DNA of 64,000 nucleotides from CAZHCA01 sp964530825 (GTDB lineage Bacteria; Bacteroidota; Bacteroidia; Chitinophagales; Saprospiraceae). Numbering within the stretch: the first letter of the stretch is position 1; each line of letters opens with the position of its first letter. The stretch spans positions 1-64,000 of the forward strand of contig CAZHCA010000016.1 in assembly GCA_964530825.1 (NCBI GenBank), written 5' to 3'. Of this stretch, positions 25,752-34,406 are shown one piece after another. The notes under the pieces were generated by a model. It searched no databases, was not told the origin of the DNA, and saw only the letters and a list, made by a program, of their open reading frames with translations. The position numbers and the translations under genes were made by a program.

Positions 25752-26567
25752 CTAGTTACCACCCAATGGGAAGCTCAGGCCGATCGCTACCATAATATGG
25801 TTGATATCGGACGTTGTTTCGATCACTGAAAAATCAAAATCGTCGCCATCGATATCGGTCGGATTACTGCCGTCGGGGGTAAAGTCGACTTCGATGTTTT
25901 CGATATCTTCCTCGGTAAAGTAGCTGGCTTCGCCATTGATCAAGTAGTTGACCATAAGATTAAGGCGCATACCTTGCTGGCCGAGTTTAATACCCAGGCC
26001 GCCACCGAAACCATAGCTAAAGGTCCAGTCACTGACTTGGTTTTCACTCACGATGGTGCGGTTATCTCCATCACAGAAAAAGCAGTCATTTGAGTTATCC
26101 TCCACCCGGGTGGTAGTACCTAGGTAGCGGAAGCCGACCAGGGCCTGTAGGTAGGGCACTACAAAGTCGAGCGGGAACTCACTACGATAGAAGAACTGAG
26201 CCCCTAGGTTAGAATTCTGGGTCTCTACTGCCAGGGGTACCCGGATCACATCGATCACCTGACTGTTGATCTCGAGTTCAAATTCCAGGGTTTCCTCTAC
26301 CCGGTTGCTGCCGAACCCCAACCAGTCAAAGGCGACACCCAGTCGCTGACCCGGTGCCTGGCGGGAAATCGGGAAAGTAAATGCACCACCTGCTCCGACA
26401 CCGATGCGGCCTACGAAGTCGGCAAATTCGCCGGTAGGGAAACCCATAGTGAAATTGGCCTCCAATCGGGGCTGGATGTCGTAGTTGGGCTGTTCGCCAA
26501 ACTTCTGCTGAGCTGCCAGCACCCCGCAAAACAAAAAGGTGAAAACAAATGCGAAAATCGTTTTCAT
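25752..26567 (-). CDS. Outer-membrane beta-barrel protein
   Basis: 271 residues with an N-terminal signal peptide ending near LAAQQ. The mature part has alternating hydrophobic/polar strands, many Gly and aromatic residues, and a final stretch ending HIMVAIGLSFPLGGN, typical of outer-membrane barrels of the OmpA/porin-like superfamily in Bacteroidota. The acidic loop near residues 225-250 (repeated Asp/Glu) could bind cations. Ligand unknown. It lies downstream of dnaK but is separated from it by a strong terminator. Confidence 0.7.
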   Translation of the reverse strand: MKTIFAFVFTFLFCGVLAAQQKFGEQPNYDIQPRLEANFTMGFPTGEFADFVGRIGVGAGGAFTFPISRQAPGQRLGVAFDWLGFGSNRVEETLEFELEINSQVIDVIRVPLAVETQNSNLGAQFFYRSEFPLDFVVPYLQALVGFRYLGTTTRVEDNSNDCFFCDGDNRTIVSENQVSDWTFSYGFGGGLGIKLGQQGMRLNLMVNYLINGEASYFTEEDIENIEVDFTPDGSNPTDIDGDDFDFSVIETTSDINHIMVAIGLSFPLGGN

Positions 26568-26651
26568 AGGTAGTGGTTTTTTTAGTTGTTCCTTTTACAA
26601 GATACTACGAAAACCAAAATAAGCTGATGCATTATAGGCGTGAATAGGAAT

Positions 26652-26688
26652 AAAAAAAGCCGCAATCCCGGACCGGGATTGCGGCTTT
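26652..26688 (-). terminator. Intrinsic terminator of dnaK
   Basis: Perfect 16-base arms: AAAGCCGCAATCCCGG (26656-26671) and CCGGGATTGCGGCTTT (26673-26688). Read on the minus strand it ends with seven T residues (26658 to 26652), placed 29 bases after the dnaK stop. Confidence 0.92.
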
Positions 26689-26716
26689 AGCAAAAGATAT
26701 GGTTGGAAGTTTTTAT

Positions 26717-28651
26717 TTACTTGTTGTTTTTATCATCTACTTCTTCGTATTCGACATCGGTCACGTCGTCAGCATCACTGCTACCGCCATCTTGGTCAGC
26801 ACCGGCATCAGCATTGGCGCCATTGGCTCCGGATTCTTGAGCAGCCTGGTAAATTTCCTGGCTGGCGGCTTGCCATGCCGTATTCAAGGCCTGAGTAGCT
26901 GCCTCTAACTTATCCATGTCTTCTGCTTGGTGGGCAGCTTTCAAATCACCCAACGCCGATTCGATGGCCTCTTTCTTTTCGGCTGGAATTTTGTCGCCGT
27001 ATTCATTCAACTGCTTCTCTGTATTGAAAATCAGTGAATCAGCGGTATTCAGCTGATCGATGCGCTCGCGGGCTTTGCGGTCTTCGTCAGCATTGGCAGC
27101 CGCTTCAGCCTTCATGCGTTCCACTTCCTCTTTGCTGAGTCCGGTATTGGCTTCGATGCGGATTTTCTGTTCTTTGCCGGTACCTTTATCCTTTGCCGAC
27201 ACATCGATAATACCGTTGGCATCGATATTAAACGTCACCTCAATTTGAGGTACGCCACGCGGTGCGGGTGGAATACCATCCAGAATAAACCGACCCACAG
27301 TCCGGTTGTCTTTGGCCATGGGGCGCTCTCCCTGCAGCACGTGGATTTCCACGCTTGGCTGGTTGTCAGACGCAGTAGAGTACACTTTAGACTTTTTGGT
27401 CGGAATGGTCGAATTCGATTCAATGATGACATCGTATACACCACCCATGGTCTCAATACCCAGTGACAGTGGAGTCACATCGAGCAACAGTACATCCTGT
27501 ACATCACCACTGAGCACACCACCCTGGATTGCAGCGCCCACGGCTACTACTTCGTCAGGGTTGACTCCTTTGTTCGGCTTTTTACCAAAAAACTCTTCAA
27601 CGGCAGCCTGGATACGCGGTATACGTGTAGAACCACCGACCAGGATAACCTCATCAATATCAGCCTTATCCAGGCCGGCATCTTTGATCGCTTCCCGGCA
27701 AGGACCCAGGGTGCGTTCCACCAGGTTATCGGCCAATTGCTCGAATTTCGATCGCGACAGTTTCATCACCAAGTGCTTGGGGCCACTATCGGTTGCCGTG
27801 ATATACGGTAAGTTAATCTCTGTTTCGGTAGTCGAAGACAGTTCGATCTTGGCTTTTTCAGCAGCATCTTTCAGGCGTTGCAAAGCCATTTTATCTTTAC
27901 GCAGGTCGATACCTTCCTGGTCCATAAAGCCTTCGGCCAGCCAGTTAATGATAACCCGATCGAAATCATCACCGCCTAGGTGGGTGTCACCATTCGTGGA
28001 TTTCACTTCAAAGGTAGCCTCGCCGTCTACATCGTACATTTCTAAGATGGAAATATCGAAAGTACCACCACCCAAGTCGAATACGGCAATGGTCATATCT
28101 TTGTGGCGCTTATCCAGGCCATAGGCTAATGCTGCTGCAGTAGGCTCATTTACGATACGACGCACTTTCAATCCCGCCACTTCGCCAGCCTCTTTCGTAG
28201 CTTGGCGCTGTGAGTCGTTGAAGTAAGCAGGTACCGTTACCACGGCTTCGGTCACTTCGGAGCCAGTAAAATCTTCGGCCACTTTTTTCATTTTTTGCAG
28301 GATCATCGCCGAAATTTCCTGCGGGGTATACTGACGGTCTTCGATCTCGACGCGTACTGTGTCATTATTACCTTTGACCACAGTGTACGATACGTTGTCG
28401 ATTTCGTCCTGTACCTCATTATAACGTTGTCCCATGAAGCGCTTGATGGAAGAAATGGTACGCGTTGGGTTCGTAATCGCCTGGCGCTTGGCCGGGTCAC
28501 CAATTTTACGCTCGCCATTATCCATGAAAGCCACCACAGAGGGGGTCGTTCTTTTCCCTTCATCGTTAGGGATGACGACAGGTTCGTTACCTTCCATTAC
28601 GGCAACAACCGAGTTGGTCGTACCCAAGTCAATCCCAATAATCTTACCCAT
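26717..28651 (-). CDS. dnaK: Hsp70 chaperone DnaK
   Basis: ATP-dependent cytoplasmic chaperone, about 644 residues from the ATG at 28651 (MGKIIGIDLGTTNSVVAV). Signature motifs: IGIDLGTTNS, IFDLGGGTFD-type sequence AVFDLGGGTFDISIL, VILVGGSTRIPRIQ, the linker LLLDVTPLSLGIETMGG, and the acidic tail ending VEYEEVDDKNNK. An in-frame start ten codons upstream looks non-coding. dnaJ and grpE are not adjacent. No CIRCE element is seen upstream. The region 28652-28933 holds only promoter-like AT-rich sequence. Confidence 0.97.
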   Translation of the reverse strand: MGKIIGIDLGTTNSVVAVMEGNEPVVIPNDEGKRTTPSVVAFMDNGERKIGDPAKRQAITNPTRTISSIKRFMGQRYNEVQDEIDNVSYTVVKGNNDTVRVEIEDRQYTPQEISAMILQKMKKVAEDFTGSEVTEAVVTVPAYFNDSQRQATKEAGEVAGLKVRRIVNEPTAAALAYGLDKRHKDMTIAVFDLGGGTFDISILEMYDVDGEATFEVKSTNGDTHLGGDDFDRVIINWLAEGFMDQEGIDLRKDKMALQRLKDAAEKAKIELSSTTETEINLPYITATDSGPKHLVMKLSRSKFEQLADNLVERTLGPCREAIKDAGLDKADIDEVILVGGSTRIPRIQAAVEEFFGKKPNKGVNPDEVVAVGAAIQGGVLSGDVQDVLLLDVTPLSLGIETMGGVYDVIIESNSTIPTKKSKVYSTASDNQPSVEIHVLQGERPMAKDNRTVGRFILDGIPPAPRGVPQIEVTFNIDANGIIDVSAKDKGTGKEQKIRIEANTGLSKEEVERMKAEAAANADEDRKARERIDQLNTADSLIFNTEKQLNEYGDKIPAEKKEAIESALGDLKAAHQAEDMDKLEAATQALNTAWQAASQEIYQAAQESGANGANADAGADQDGGSSDADDVTDVEYEEVDDKNNK

Positions 28652-28933
28652 AGGATATCGCTTTATTGTTTTCGTTTTCAAAAATCATTATACATAACCC
28701 TATGATCAATGGCCGTGCCAATTACCGAGGTCAGAAACCGACCTGCCAAATCTGCTGGGAACGAAATCTAAGGTTGCCAAAATGGCCCTGGCAGATAAAA
28801 GATCGTCAGGTGACATGACAAAGAGGCAGATTAGCCAGGAATTTGACCCTCCCCAGACAGCTCTTTGGCTTCTTCCTGTTCAAAATGCCCCGTTACATTT
28901 TTTGTATAATCGGAAAAAACGTGGAAGGTTAGC

Positions 28934-29929
28934 TTATTGAAAATTTAAATCGGCCGTGTAAATTCCTTCGCGCAGGGAGTCTAGGGAAATCGGCTGCAGG
29001 GTGAGATCTTCGCGTAAGGCCTCGGTGCGGGAAGTAAAAACCCCAAGGCCACCATCTACATTCGTGTAGGTAGGGGTAAATTGTGAACTGGTGATTCCCG
29101 TATTGGCACGAGCGATGGATACAAAATCGACCAACTCTTGCCCGCCGCCGGTGACGACGACATCGAAGTCCTCAAATACCCGGCGGACAGCAGGGTCGGC
29201 TTCCAGCGCGCTACCCAAGAAAATATAAAACTGTTCGCCCATAAAGGCAAAAGATACACGATCTACCCCGGGATCCTCGCGCAGGAAGTCATCATCAAGT
29301 ACCCATTCCAAGGTTTTGGGTTGAAAATCATTGCCGCCGGGTTCGGTTTCCAAATAATGAATCCGCAGGCGGAAATCGAAAATTTGGGCTTCTTCTCCCG
29401 CATTCCATACGAAGGTGATGTTGCGATCATAGCCCATATTTACGGGGCTGGAGGGGCTGGTTTCACGTAACTCCAGAGGTGTCAGCACCCGCGTGTCGGC
29501 TGTCACCACCGGCAAATCATCGCTGCGATTCAGGATCAAACGGATCGGATCACCGCCGTCCAGGTCTATATCTTTCGCCCGGATTTTATACAGAATATTA
29601 GGCGACTCCGCGAAGGGGCCATCTTCCCGTGGAAGGCCTTCGGCGTTACCGTCGACGCGCTCAAGTTGGAACTGTGTACCGCTATTCGTTTTTTCGATAA
29701 TCACGCCGATATTGTCGTAGTAGATTGAATCCGGAATCTGAGCGATAGCATTGGCATCGCCGCCCGGTTCTAGAAAAGCTTTTTCGACGCGCACATAGTG
29801 AGCTGTATCACTTTGATCAATGAAGGCGTACACGATAGGAATATCGGCCCACTCGGATTCGAGCTCAAAATCCGTTTCACAAGTGGAGAAAAAGAACAAC
29901 GTCGCCAGTAGCAGGAAAGATCTTCTCAT
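28934..29929 (-). CDS. DUF4249-like outer-membrane lipoprotein
   Basis: 331 residues with a lipoprotein signal: MRRSFLLLATLFFFSTC, lipobox Cys near residue 17. The mature part begins with ETDFELESEWADIPIVYAFID, followed by a VRVEKAFLEPG strand. This resembles DUF4249 proteins, which in Bacteroidota commonly accompany TonB-dependent receptors; no receptor gene is adjacent here. Function unknown. The DUF assignment is by pattern of the N-terminal half and is tentative. Confidence 0.5.
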   Translation of the reverse strand: MRRSFLLLATLFFFSTCETDFELESEWADIPIVYAFIDQSDTAHYVRVEKAFLEPGGDANAIAQIPDSIYYDNIGVIIEKTNSGTQFQLERVDGNAEGLPREDGPFAESPNILYKIRAKDIDLDGGDPIRLILNRSDDLPVVTADTRVLTPLELRETSPSSPVNMGYDRNITFVWNAGEEAQIFDFRLRIHYLETEPGGNDFQPKTLEWVLDDDFLREDPGVDRVSFAFMGEQFYIFLGSALEADPAVRRVFEDFDVVVTGGGQELVDFVSIARANTGITSSQFTPTYTNVDGGLGVFTSRTEALREDLTLQPISLDSLREGIYTADLNFQ

Positions 29930-30218
29930 CGAAAAAGTTGTTTTTTGCGTTCGCTAAGGTAGTGTTTTTGAGTTTGAGGTAAAGGAAAGCGTTCAGGGAA
30001 AATCAGGAATGAAAAAAGGTCATTTTCCTGGGCGCTGCCTTTTCGCGGTGCTTACCTCCTAAACTGAAATGTCGAAAAATTTCATGAATAACAATTGGTT
30101 TTTCAGATGATCCTATTCCATGCGGTTTGCAGGAGCTCAGGGCCGCCTTTTCCTTGCTGAAGTACAGCCGCCTCAAAAATCAACCTTTTTCCCTATTTTC
30201 CCGCACAAAATTACATCC

Positions 30219-31034
30219 ATGTCGGTAACCAAACCAATAAAGCGGGTAACAACGGCAGTCGTGCAGGCCATGAAAACACGGGGCGAAAAGATCGCTATGC
30301 TTACGGCATACGATTACAGCATGGCACGCATCCTCGATGCGGCTGGGATTGATATTTTACTGGTCGGCGATTCTGCCTCCAATGTAATGGCCGGGCACGA
30401 GACCACCCTCCCTATCACCCTCGATCAGATGATCTATCATGCCTCCTCTGTTGTACGGGCGGTCAACCGGGCGCTGGTAGTCGTCGATCTACCATTTGGA
30501 TCCTATCAGGGGAATTCCCGCATGGCCCTGGAATCCGCGGTGCGCATTATGAAGGAATCGGGTGCTCATGCTGTAAAGCTGGAGGGCGGACAAGAAGTCG
30601 AGGAGTCGATCCGGCGAGTGCTTTCAGCAGGCATACCGGTTATGGGCCACCTGGGGCTAATCCCTCAGTCGATCTATAAATTTGGCACCTACACCGTACG
30701 CGCAAAAGAAGATGACGAAGCCAACAAACTCATGAGCGATGCCCAATTGCTGGACGCCATTGGTTGTTTTGGCATCGTACTGGAAAAAATCCCAGCCGAC
30801 CTGGCCGGCAAGGTGTCCAAGTCGGTCCGCATTCCCACAATCGGGATTGGAGGGGGCAACCAGTGCGACGGACAGGTGCTGGTCACCCACGACATGTTGG
30901 GTATTACTAAAGATTTTCATCCGCGTTTTTTGCGGCGCTACCTCGACTTATTCGGGGAGGTAAAAGGCGCAGTAGGCCGGTACGTCGAGGACGTCAAGAA
31001 TGGAGAATTCCCCAATGAGTCCGAGCAGTACTAA
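30219..31034 (+). CDS. panB: 3-methyl-2-oxobutanoate hydroxymethyltransferase
   Basis: First committed enzyme of pantothenate synthesis: transfers a hydroxymethyl group from methylene-THF to alpha-ketoisovalerate. About 271 residues. MLTAYDYSMARILDAAGID, LLVGDSASNVMAGHETT, VVVDLPFGSYQ, KLEGG, PVMGHLGLIPQSI and IPTIGIGGGNQCDGQVLV are all diagnostic. The ATG at 30219 (MSVTKPIK) was chosen; the longer frame adds 33 residues of non-conserved sequence. mltG follows 44 bases downstream. Confidence 0.94.
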   Translation: MSVTKPIKRVTTAVVQAMKTRGEKIAMLTAYDYSMARILDAAGIDILLVGDSASNVMAGHETTLPITLDQMIYHASSVVRAVNRALVVVDLPFGSYQGNSRMALESAVRIMKESGAHAVKLEGGQEVEESIRRVLSAGIPVMGHLGLIPQSIYKFGTYTVRAKEDDEANKLMSDAQLLDAIGCFGIVLEKIPADLAGKVSKSVRIPTIGIGGGNQCDGQVLVTHDMLGITKDFHPRFLRRYLDLFGEVKGAVGRYVEDVKNGEFPNESEQY

Positions 31035-31078
31035 ACGGCCGTTTTTTCCGTTTCACCACCAACTATGCTATCAGGCCT

Positions 31079-32110
31079 ATGAAGAGAATGCTGCGCATTG
31101 CGCTTTTTTTGCTTTTGTCAGGCGGAATTATCGCTTACTTTTTCTATCAGAGGATCGTTGGAGACGGGGCTGTTACTGTAGACCGGGAAAATCCCTATGT
31201 GCACGTTCCCACCAATGCTTCTTTCGAACAGGTGTTGGACACCCTTACGAGCCGTGGTATTATCAGTAATGTCCGCACCTTCCGCCGACTTGCGGCTTAC
31301 ATGGAATATCCGCGCGACCCCATGCGAGCCGGCCGGTTTGAGCTAAAGCCCGGCATGAATATGGTAGACCTTATCCGCCAACTCCGAGGCGGCAAGCAGG
31401 CCCCCGTGGACTTAGTCCTTACTACCGAACGTGAACCGCAGTACGTGGCCGCCAAAGCGGCCCGATTTATCGAGCCCGACAGCCTGGCTTTGTGGGAATA
31501 CATGCAACAGCTTCCGGTCATTGAAGAATTAGGTTACACCCGCGAAAATTTTATGAGCCTTTTTATTCCCAATACCTACGAATTTTTCTGGAACACTTCT
31601 CCGGAAGGATTCGTCAAGCGCATGCAAAGAGAACATGAGGCCTTTTGGGAAAAAAAAGATCGCCGCGCAAAAGCAGAGAAATTGGGGTTAACGCCCGCTG
31701 AAGCCTACACTTTAGCGTCCATCGTTGAAAAAGAAACACTAGTCAATGCGGAGAAAAAACGCATGGCGGGCGTCTACCTCAACCGATTGGAAAAAGGAAT
31801 GTTGCTCCAAGCTGATCCTACGGCAGTATTTGCCTCGCGCGATTTCGGTACGAAACGCGTCACCAATTATCACACCGCGTTTGACTCACCTTACAATACT
31901 TACCGGTACCCAGGATTACCGCCCGGCCCCATTACTATGGCTTCTATCTCCAGTATCGATGCCGTACTGAATGCCGAACAGCACGACTACCTCTATTTCT
32001 GTGCAATCGGCGACGGATCGGGCAAGCACGCATTCGCCAAAACATTGTCGCAGCACAATGCGAATGCGCGCAGGTATTATGCTAATTTGCGTAAGCGGGG
32101 ACTGCGGTGA
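31079..32110 (+). CDS. mltG: Endolytic peptidoglycan transglycosylase MltG
   Basis: Cuts nascent glycan strands in the inner membrane and so helps set strand length. 343 residues. One N-terminal membrane helix (about 6-24), a LysM-like subdomain with VHVPTNASFEQVLDTL, then the YceG catalytic domain with FIPNTYEF, ALASIVEKET-like TLASIVEKET (catalytic Glu), LQADPTAVFA, SPYNTYRYPGLPPGPI and the FCAIGDGSGKHAFAKT end. Complete. Confidence 0.93.
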   Translation: MKRMLRIALFLLLSGGIIAYFFYQRIVGDGAVTVDRENPYVHVPTNASFEQVLDTLTSRGIISNVRTFRRLAAYMEYPRDPMRAGRFELKPGMNMVDLIRQLRGGKQAPVDLVLTTEREPQYVAAKAARFIEPDSLALWEYMQQLPVIEELGYTRENFMSLFIPNTYEFFWNTSPEGFVKRMQREHEAFWEKKDRRAKAEKLGLTPAEAYTLASIVEKETLVNAEKKRMAGVYLNRLEKGMLLQADPTAVFASRDFGTKRVTNYHTAFDSPYNTYRYPGLPPGPITMASISSIDAVLNAEQHDYLYFCAIGDGSGKHAFAKTLSQHNANARRYYANLRKRGLR

Positions 32111-32134
32111 AATAGGCTTTTTCTGGGGTTTAAA

Positions 32135-32194
32135 GCTAACAGCGCTATAGCGGTGACAGGGCTATAGCGCTGTTAGCGCTTAAGCGCTGTTAGC
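32135..32194. repeat. Compound palindromic element between mltG and the 2H gene
   Basis: GCTAACAGCGCTATAGC (32135-32151) and its exact reverse complement (32161-32177) form a 17-base-pair stem with a 9-base loop. A third related unit follows: the palindrome AGCGCTTAAGCGCT (32175-32188), with AGCGCTGTTAGC present at both 32166-32177 and 32183-32194. A run of seven T residues follows shortly after on the plus strand, so it may terminate mltG transcription, but the repeated core looks more like a dispersed REP-type element. Confidence 0.7.
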
Positions 32195-32230
32195 TCTTGC
32201 TTTTTTTCTATAAAATTTACAATTTATCTT

Positions 32231-32776
32231 TTACTTTCCTCCGAATTTCAGCTCCCGATAAATAGCCCAGTTCTTTCCGTCGTGCTTGAGTACGTGAACG
32301 GCCTCTGCCTCGAATTGCGCTTCGAAGGACCGCTCCCGGTATTCTGGCCAAGCGCGCCCAAAGGCTTCCCCGGTGAGATCGCGCGTAGCAATGGTCAGGT
32401 GGGGATGGAAGGGATGATTGATCTCAAAAATGGCAAACCCCAGGTCACGTACCAACAGCTGCTTCAGATCGTTACGCAGGAGGAGGATGGGAGTGTGATC
32501 AACCACGCGCAGAAAAATTACGCGAGGCTTAAAACAATCAAACCCGGATAGTTGGACCGTGAAACTGTAACGCAAGGCGACAAAATCGTACAGTGCAGTC
32601 AGCAGTCCGAGTTCTGCTGCTTCCGAACGGCGGAAAGGCATCTGCAGAGTAATATGAGCAGGCGACTTCAAAGCATGCCGGGCCTGAAATCGCTCACTCA
32701 TTTCTTCTTTTAGCAACCGCACCTCTTCTCGCAAAGCGGGCGGCGGAATCAGGGCAATGAGATAAAGTGCTTTCAA
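32231..32776 (-). CDS. 2H phosphoesterase / 2'-5' RNA ligase-like protein
   Basis: 181 residues with two H-x-T motifs, HITLQMP (about residue 41) and HLTIATR (about residue 128), which form the active site of the 2H superfamily (RNA ligase/cyclic phosphodiesterase). The bacterial ThpR-type enzymes act on RNA 2',3'-cyclic or 2'-5' phosphodiesters; the natural substrate is uncertain. Its start overlaps the end of the MFS gene by four bases, so it is translated from the amylase-transporter transcript, a curious pairing. Confidence 0.82.
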   Translation of the reverse strand: MKALYLIALIPPPALREEVRLLKEEMSERFQARHALKSPAHITLQMPFRRSEAAELGLLTALYDFVALRYSFTVQLSGFDCFKPRVIFLRVVDHTPILLLRNDLKQLLVRDLGFAIFEINHPFHPHLTIATRDLTGEAFGRAWPEYRERSFEAQFEAEAVHVLKHDGKNWAIYRELKFGGK

Positions 32777-34323
32777 TTGTCATCGACCAGAAAAGTGAGC
32801 AGGGCAGCTAGCACAAAGGCCCCGCCTCCTATCACCAAGGCATAAATTGATTGATTTTCAAAAAAGCGCAACAGTAAGAAGCCCAAAATGGACGCCGCAA
32901 CAATTTGCGGAATGACGATAAAAAAGTTAAAAACCCCCATGTAGAATCCCATCTTATCGGCAGGCAGGGATCCAGTCAGGATAGCGTAGGGCAGCGATAA
33001 GATGCTCGCCCAGGCGAATCCAATGCCAATCATGGAAGCCAGCAGCCAATTCGGATCGGTCAGGAAATAGACCGAAACGAGTCCGAGTGCGCCAGCGATC
33101 AGGCAGAGGGCATGAGTAACCTTACGGTTTGTCCATTTCGCCATCACCGGCAATAAAAAGGCCACGAGGGCAGCAACGCCATTGTACACCCCAAAAGAGA
33201 AGCCTACCCAATCGGCCCCGTCGTTGTACAATTTCGAGGTCGTATCAACGGTGCCGTAAATGTGGCTGGTTACTGCCGAAGTAGTGTAGATCCACATCGA
33301 AAACAATGCAAACCAGGAGAAAAACTGTACCCAAGCCAGTTGGCGCATGGTTTTAGGCATCTCTTGAAAGCCGTTCATAATTTCGATAAATCCGCCGTCT
33401 TGGCGGCCACGGGTTTGCAGATAGCCACTGAAAAGGGTGAGTAGACCAAACACGATGGATCCCCCGGCCAGAATGTACACCTCTTTTTCGGGTTCTAAAA
33501 AACTCAAGCCCCACCATAACCCGGCGCCCAAAAACGTGAACACACCGCCGATTTTCAATTGGCGACGCCCCTTATCCAGCAAGTCCATCTCGGCGGGCTG
33601 GTACTTGGCTGCGCCGTGTTCTTTCTCATGCTCTTCATAGCGGGCCAATTCCTCAGGCGGATACTCTTTCGATTTGAGGACTGTCCAGAGTACGGCCAAG
33701 AAAAAGGTGGCTGCTCCTACGTAAAAGGCCCATTTGACCGAATCGGGGATCTGGCCTTCAGGGGCGGTGTTGGCTATGCCGAACCAGTTGGTAAAAATCC
33801 ACGGAAGCGCCGAAGCCACAACGGCACCAATACCGATAAAAAAACTCTGCATCGCAAATCCAAGAGTGCGCTGTTCGTCAGGCAGATTGTCGCCTACAAA
33901 TGCACGGAAAGGCTCCATCGATATATTGATGGAGGAATCCATAATCCAGAGCATACCAATGGCGACCCATAGAGCCGCCGAATTCGGCATCATGATCAGG
34001 GCGATGGAGGCCAGAATGGCGCCTACCAGAAAATAGGGACGCCGCCGGCCCCAACGCGGATGCCAGGTGCGATCGCTAAAGTAACCAATGATCGGTTGCA
34101 CTACCAGGCCGGTAACCGGAGCCGCCAGCCAGTAAACAGCCAGCTTGCTCGGGTCGGCGCCCAGGGTTTCGAAAATTCGGCTTACGTTGGCATTCTGCAG
34201 GGCAAATCCAAACTGAATCCCCAAAAAGCCGAAGCTCATGTTCCAAATATCCCAAAAACCTAGCTTCGGCTTGCGGCCGACGGAGGCCGTATAATCTAAT
34301 GGCTGTGGCGCCGTGGTTTCCAT
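32773..34323 (-). CDS. MFS sugar transporter, SLC45/GPH-like
   Basis: 516 residues with about 12 membrane segments. The N-terminal WNMSFGFLGIQFGFALQNANVSRIFETLG and the cytoplasmic loop SDRTWHPRWGRRRPYFLVGA are typical of the SLC45-like sucrose/maltose:H+ symporters found in Bacteroidota. A long polar loop occurs in the middle (about 225-260). It sits directly after the GH13 amylase lipoprotein gene, so import of maltose or maltodextrin released outside is the natural reading; substrate is inferred. Confidence 0.85.
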   Translation of the reverse strand: METTAPQPLDYTASVGRKPKLGFWDIWNMSFGFLGIQFGFALQNANVSRIFETLGADPSKLAVYWLAAPVTGLVVQPIIGYFSDRTWHPRWGRRRPYFLVGAILASIALIMMPNSAALWVAIGMLWIMDSSINISMEPFRAFVGDNLPDEQRTLGFAMQSFFIGIGAVVASALPWIFTNWFGIANTAPEGQIPDSVKWAFYVGAATFFLAVLWTVLKSKEYPPEELARYEEHEKEHGAAKYQPAEMDLLDKGRRQLKIGGVFTFLGAGLWWGLSFLEPEKEVYILAGGSIVFGLLTLFSGYLQTRGRQDGGFIEIMNGFQEMPKTMRQLAWVQFFSWFALFSMWIYTTSAVTSHIYGTVDTTSKLYNDGADWVGFSFGVYNGVAALVAFLLPVMAKWTNRKVTHALCLIAGALGLVSVYFLTDPNWLLASMIGIGFAWASILSLPYAILTGSLPADKMGFYMGVFNFFIVIPQIVAASILGFLLLRFFENQSIYALVIGGGAFVLAALLTFLVDDN

Positions 34324-34406
34324 AAGGGCGTTTTTTGTTTATAGTTTTTTAGTTTTTCCTGATTGAAAAAAGGAGCCAATCGAGGACGTTTTGAATAAAC
34401 CCTGGA

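Noticed and set aside
27306..28124. 272-codon open frame antisense to dnaK
   Set aside because: Long antisense frames are a known side effect of dnaK codon use; no start context, no recognisable domain, and dnaK is intact on the other strand.
29930..30218. Non-coding region before panB examined for RNA genes
   Set aside because: Only short imperfect inverted repeats; nothing that can be named. The upstream in-frame extension of panB is not conserved sequence.
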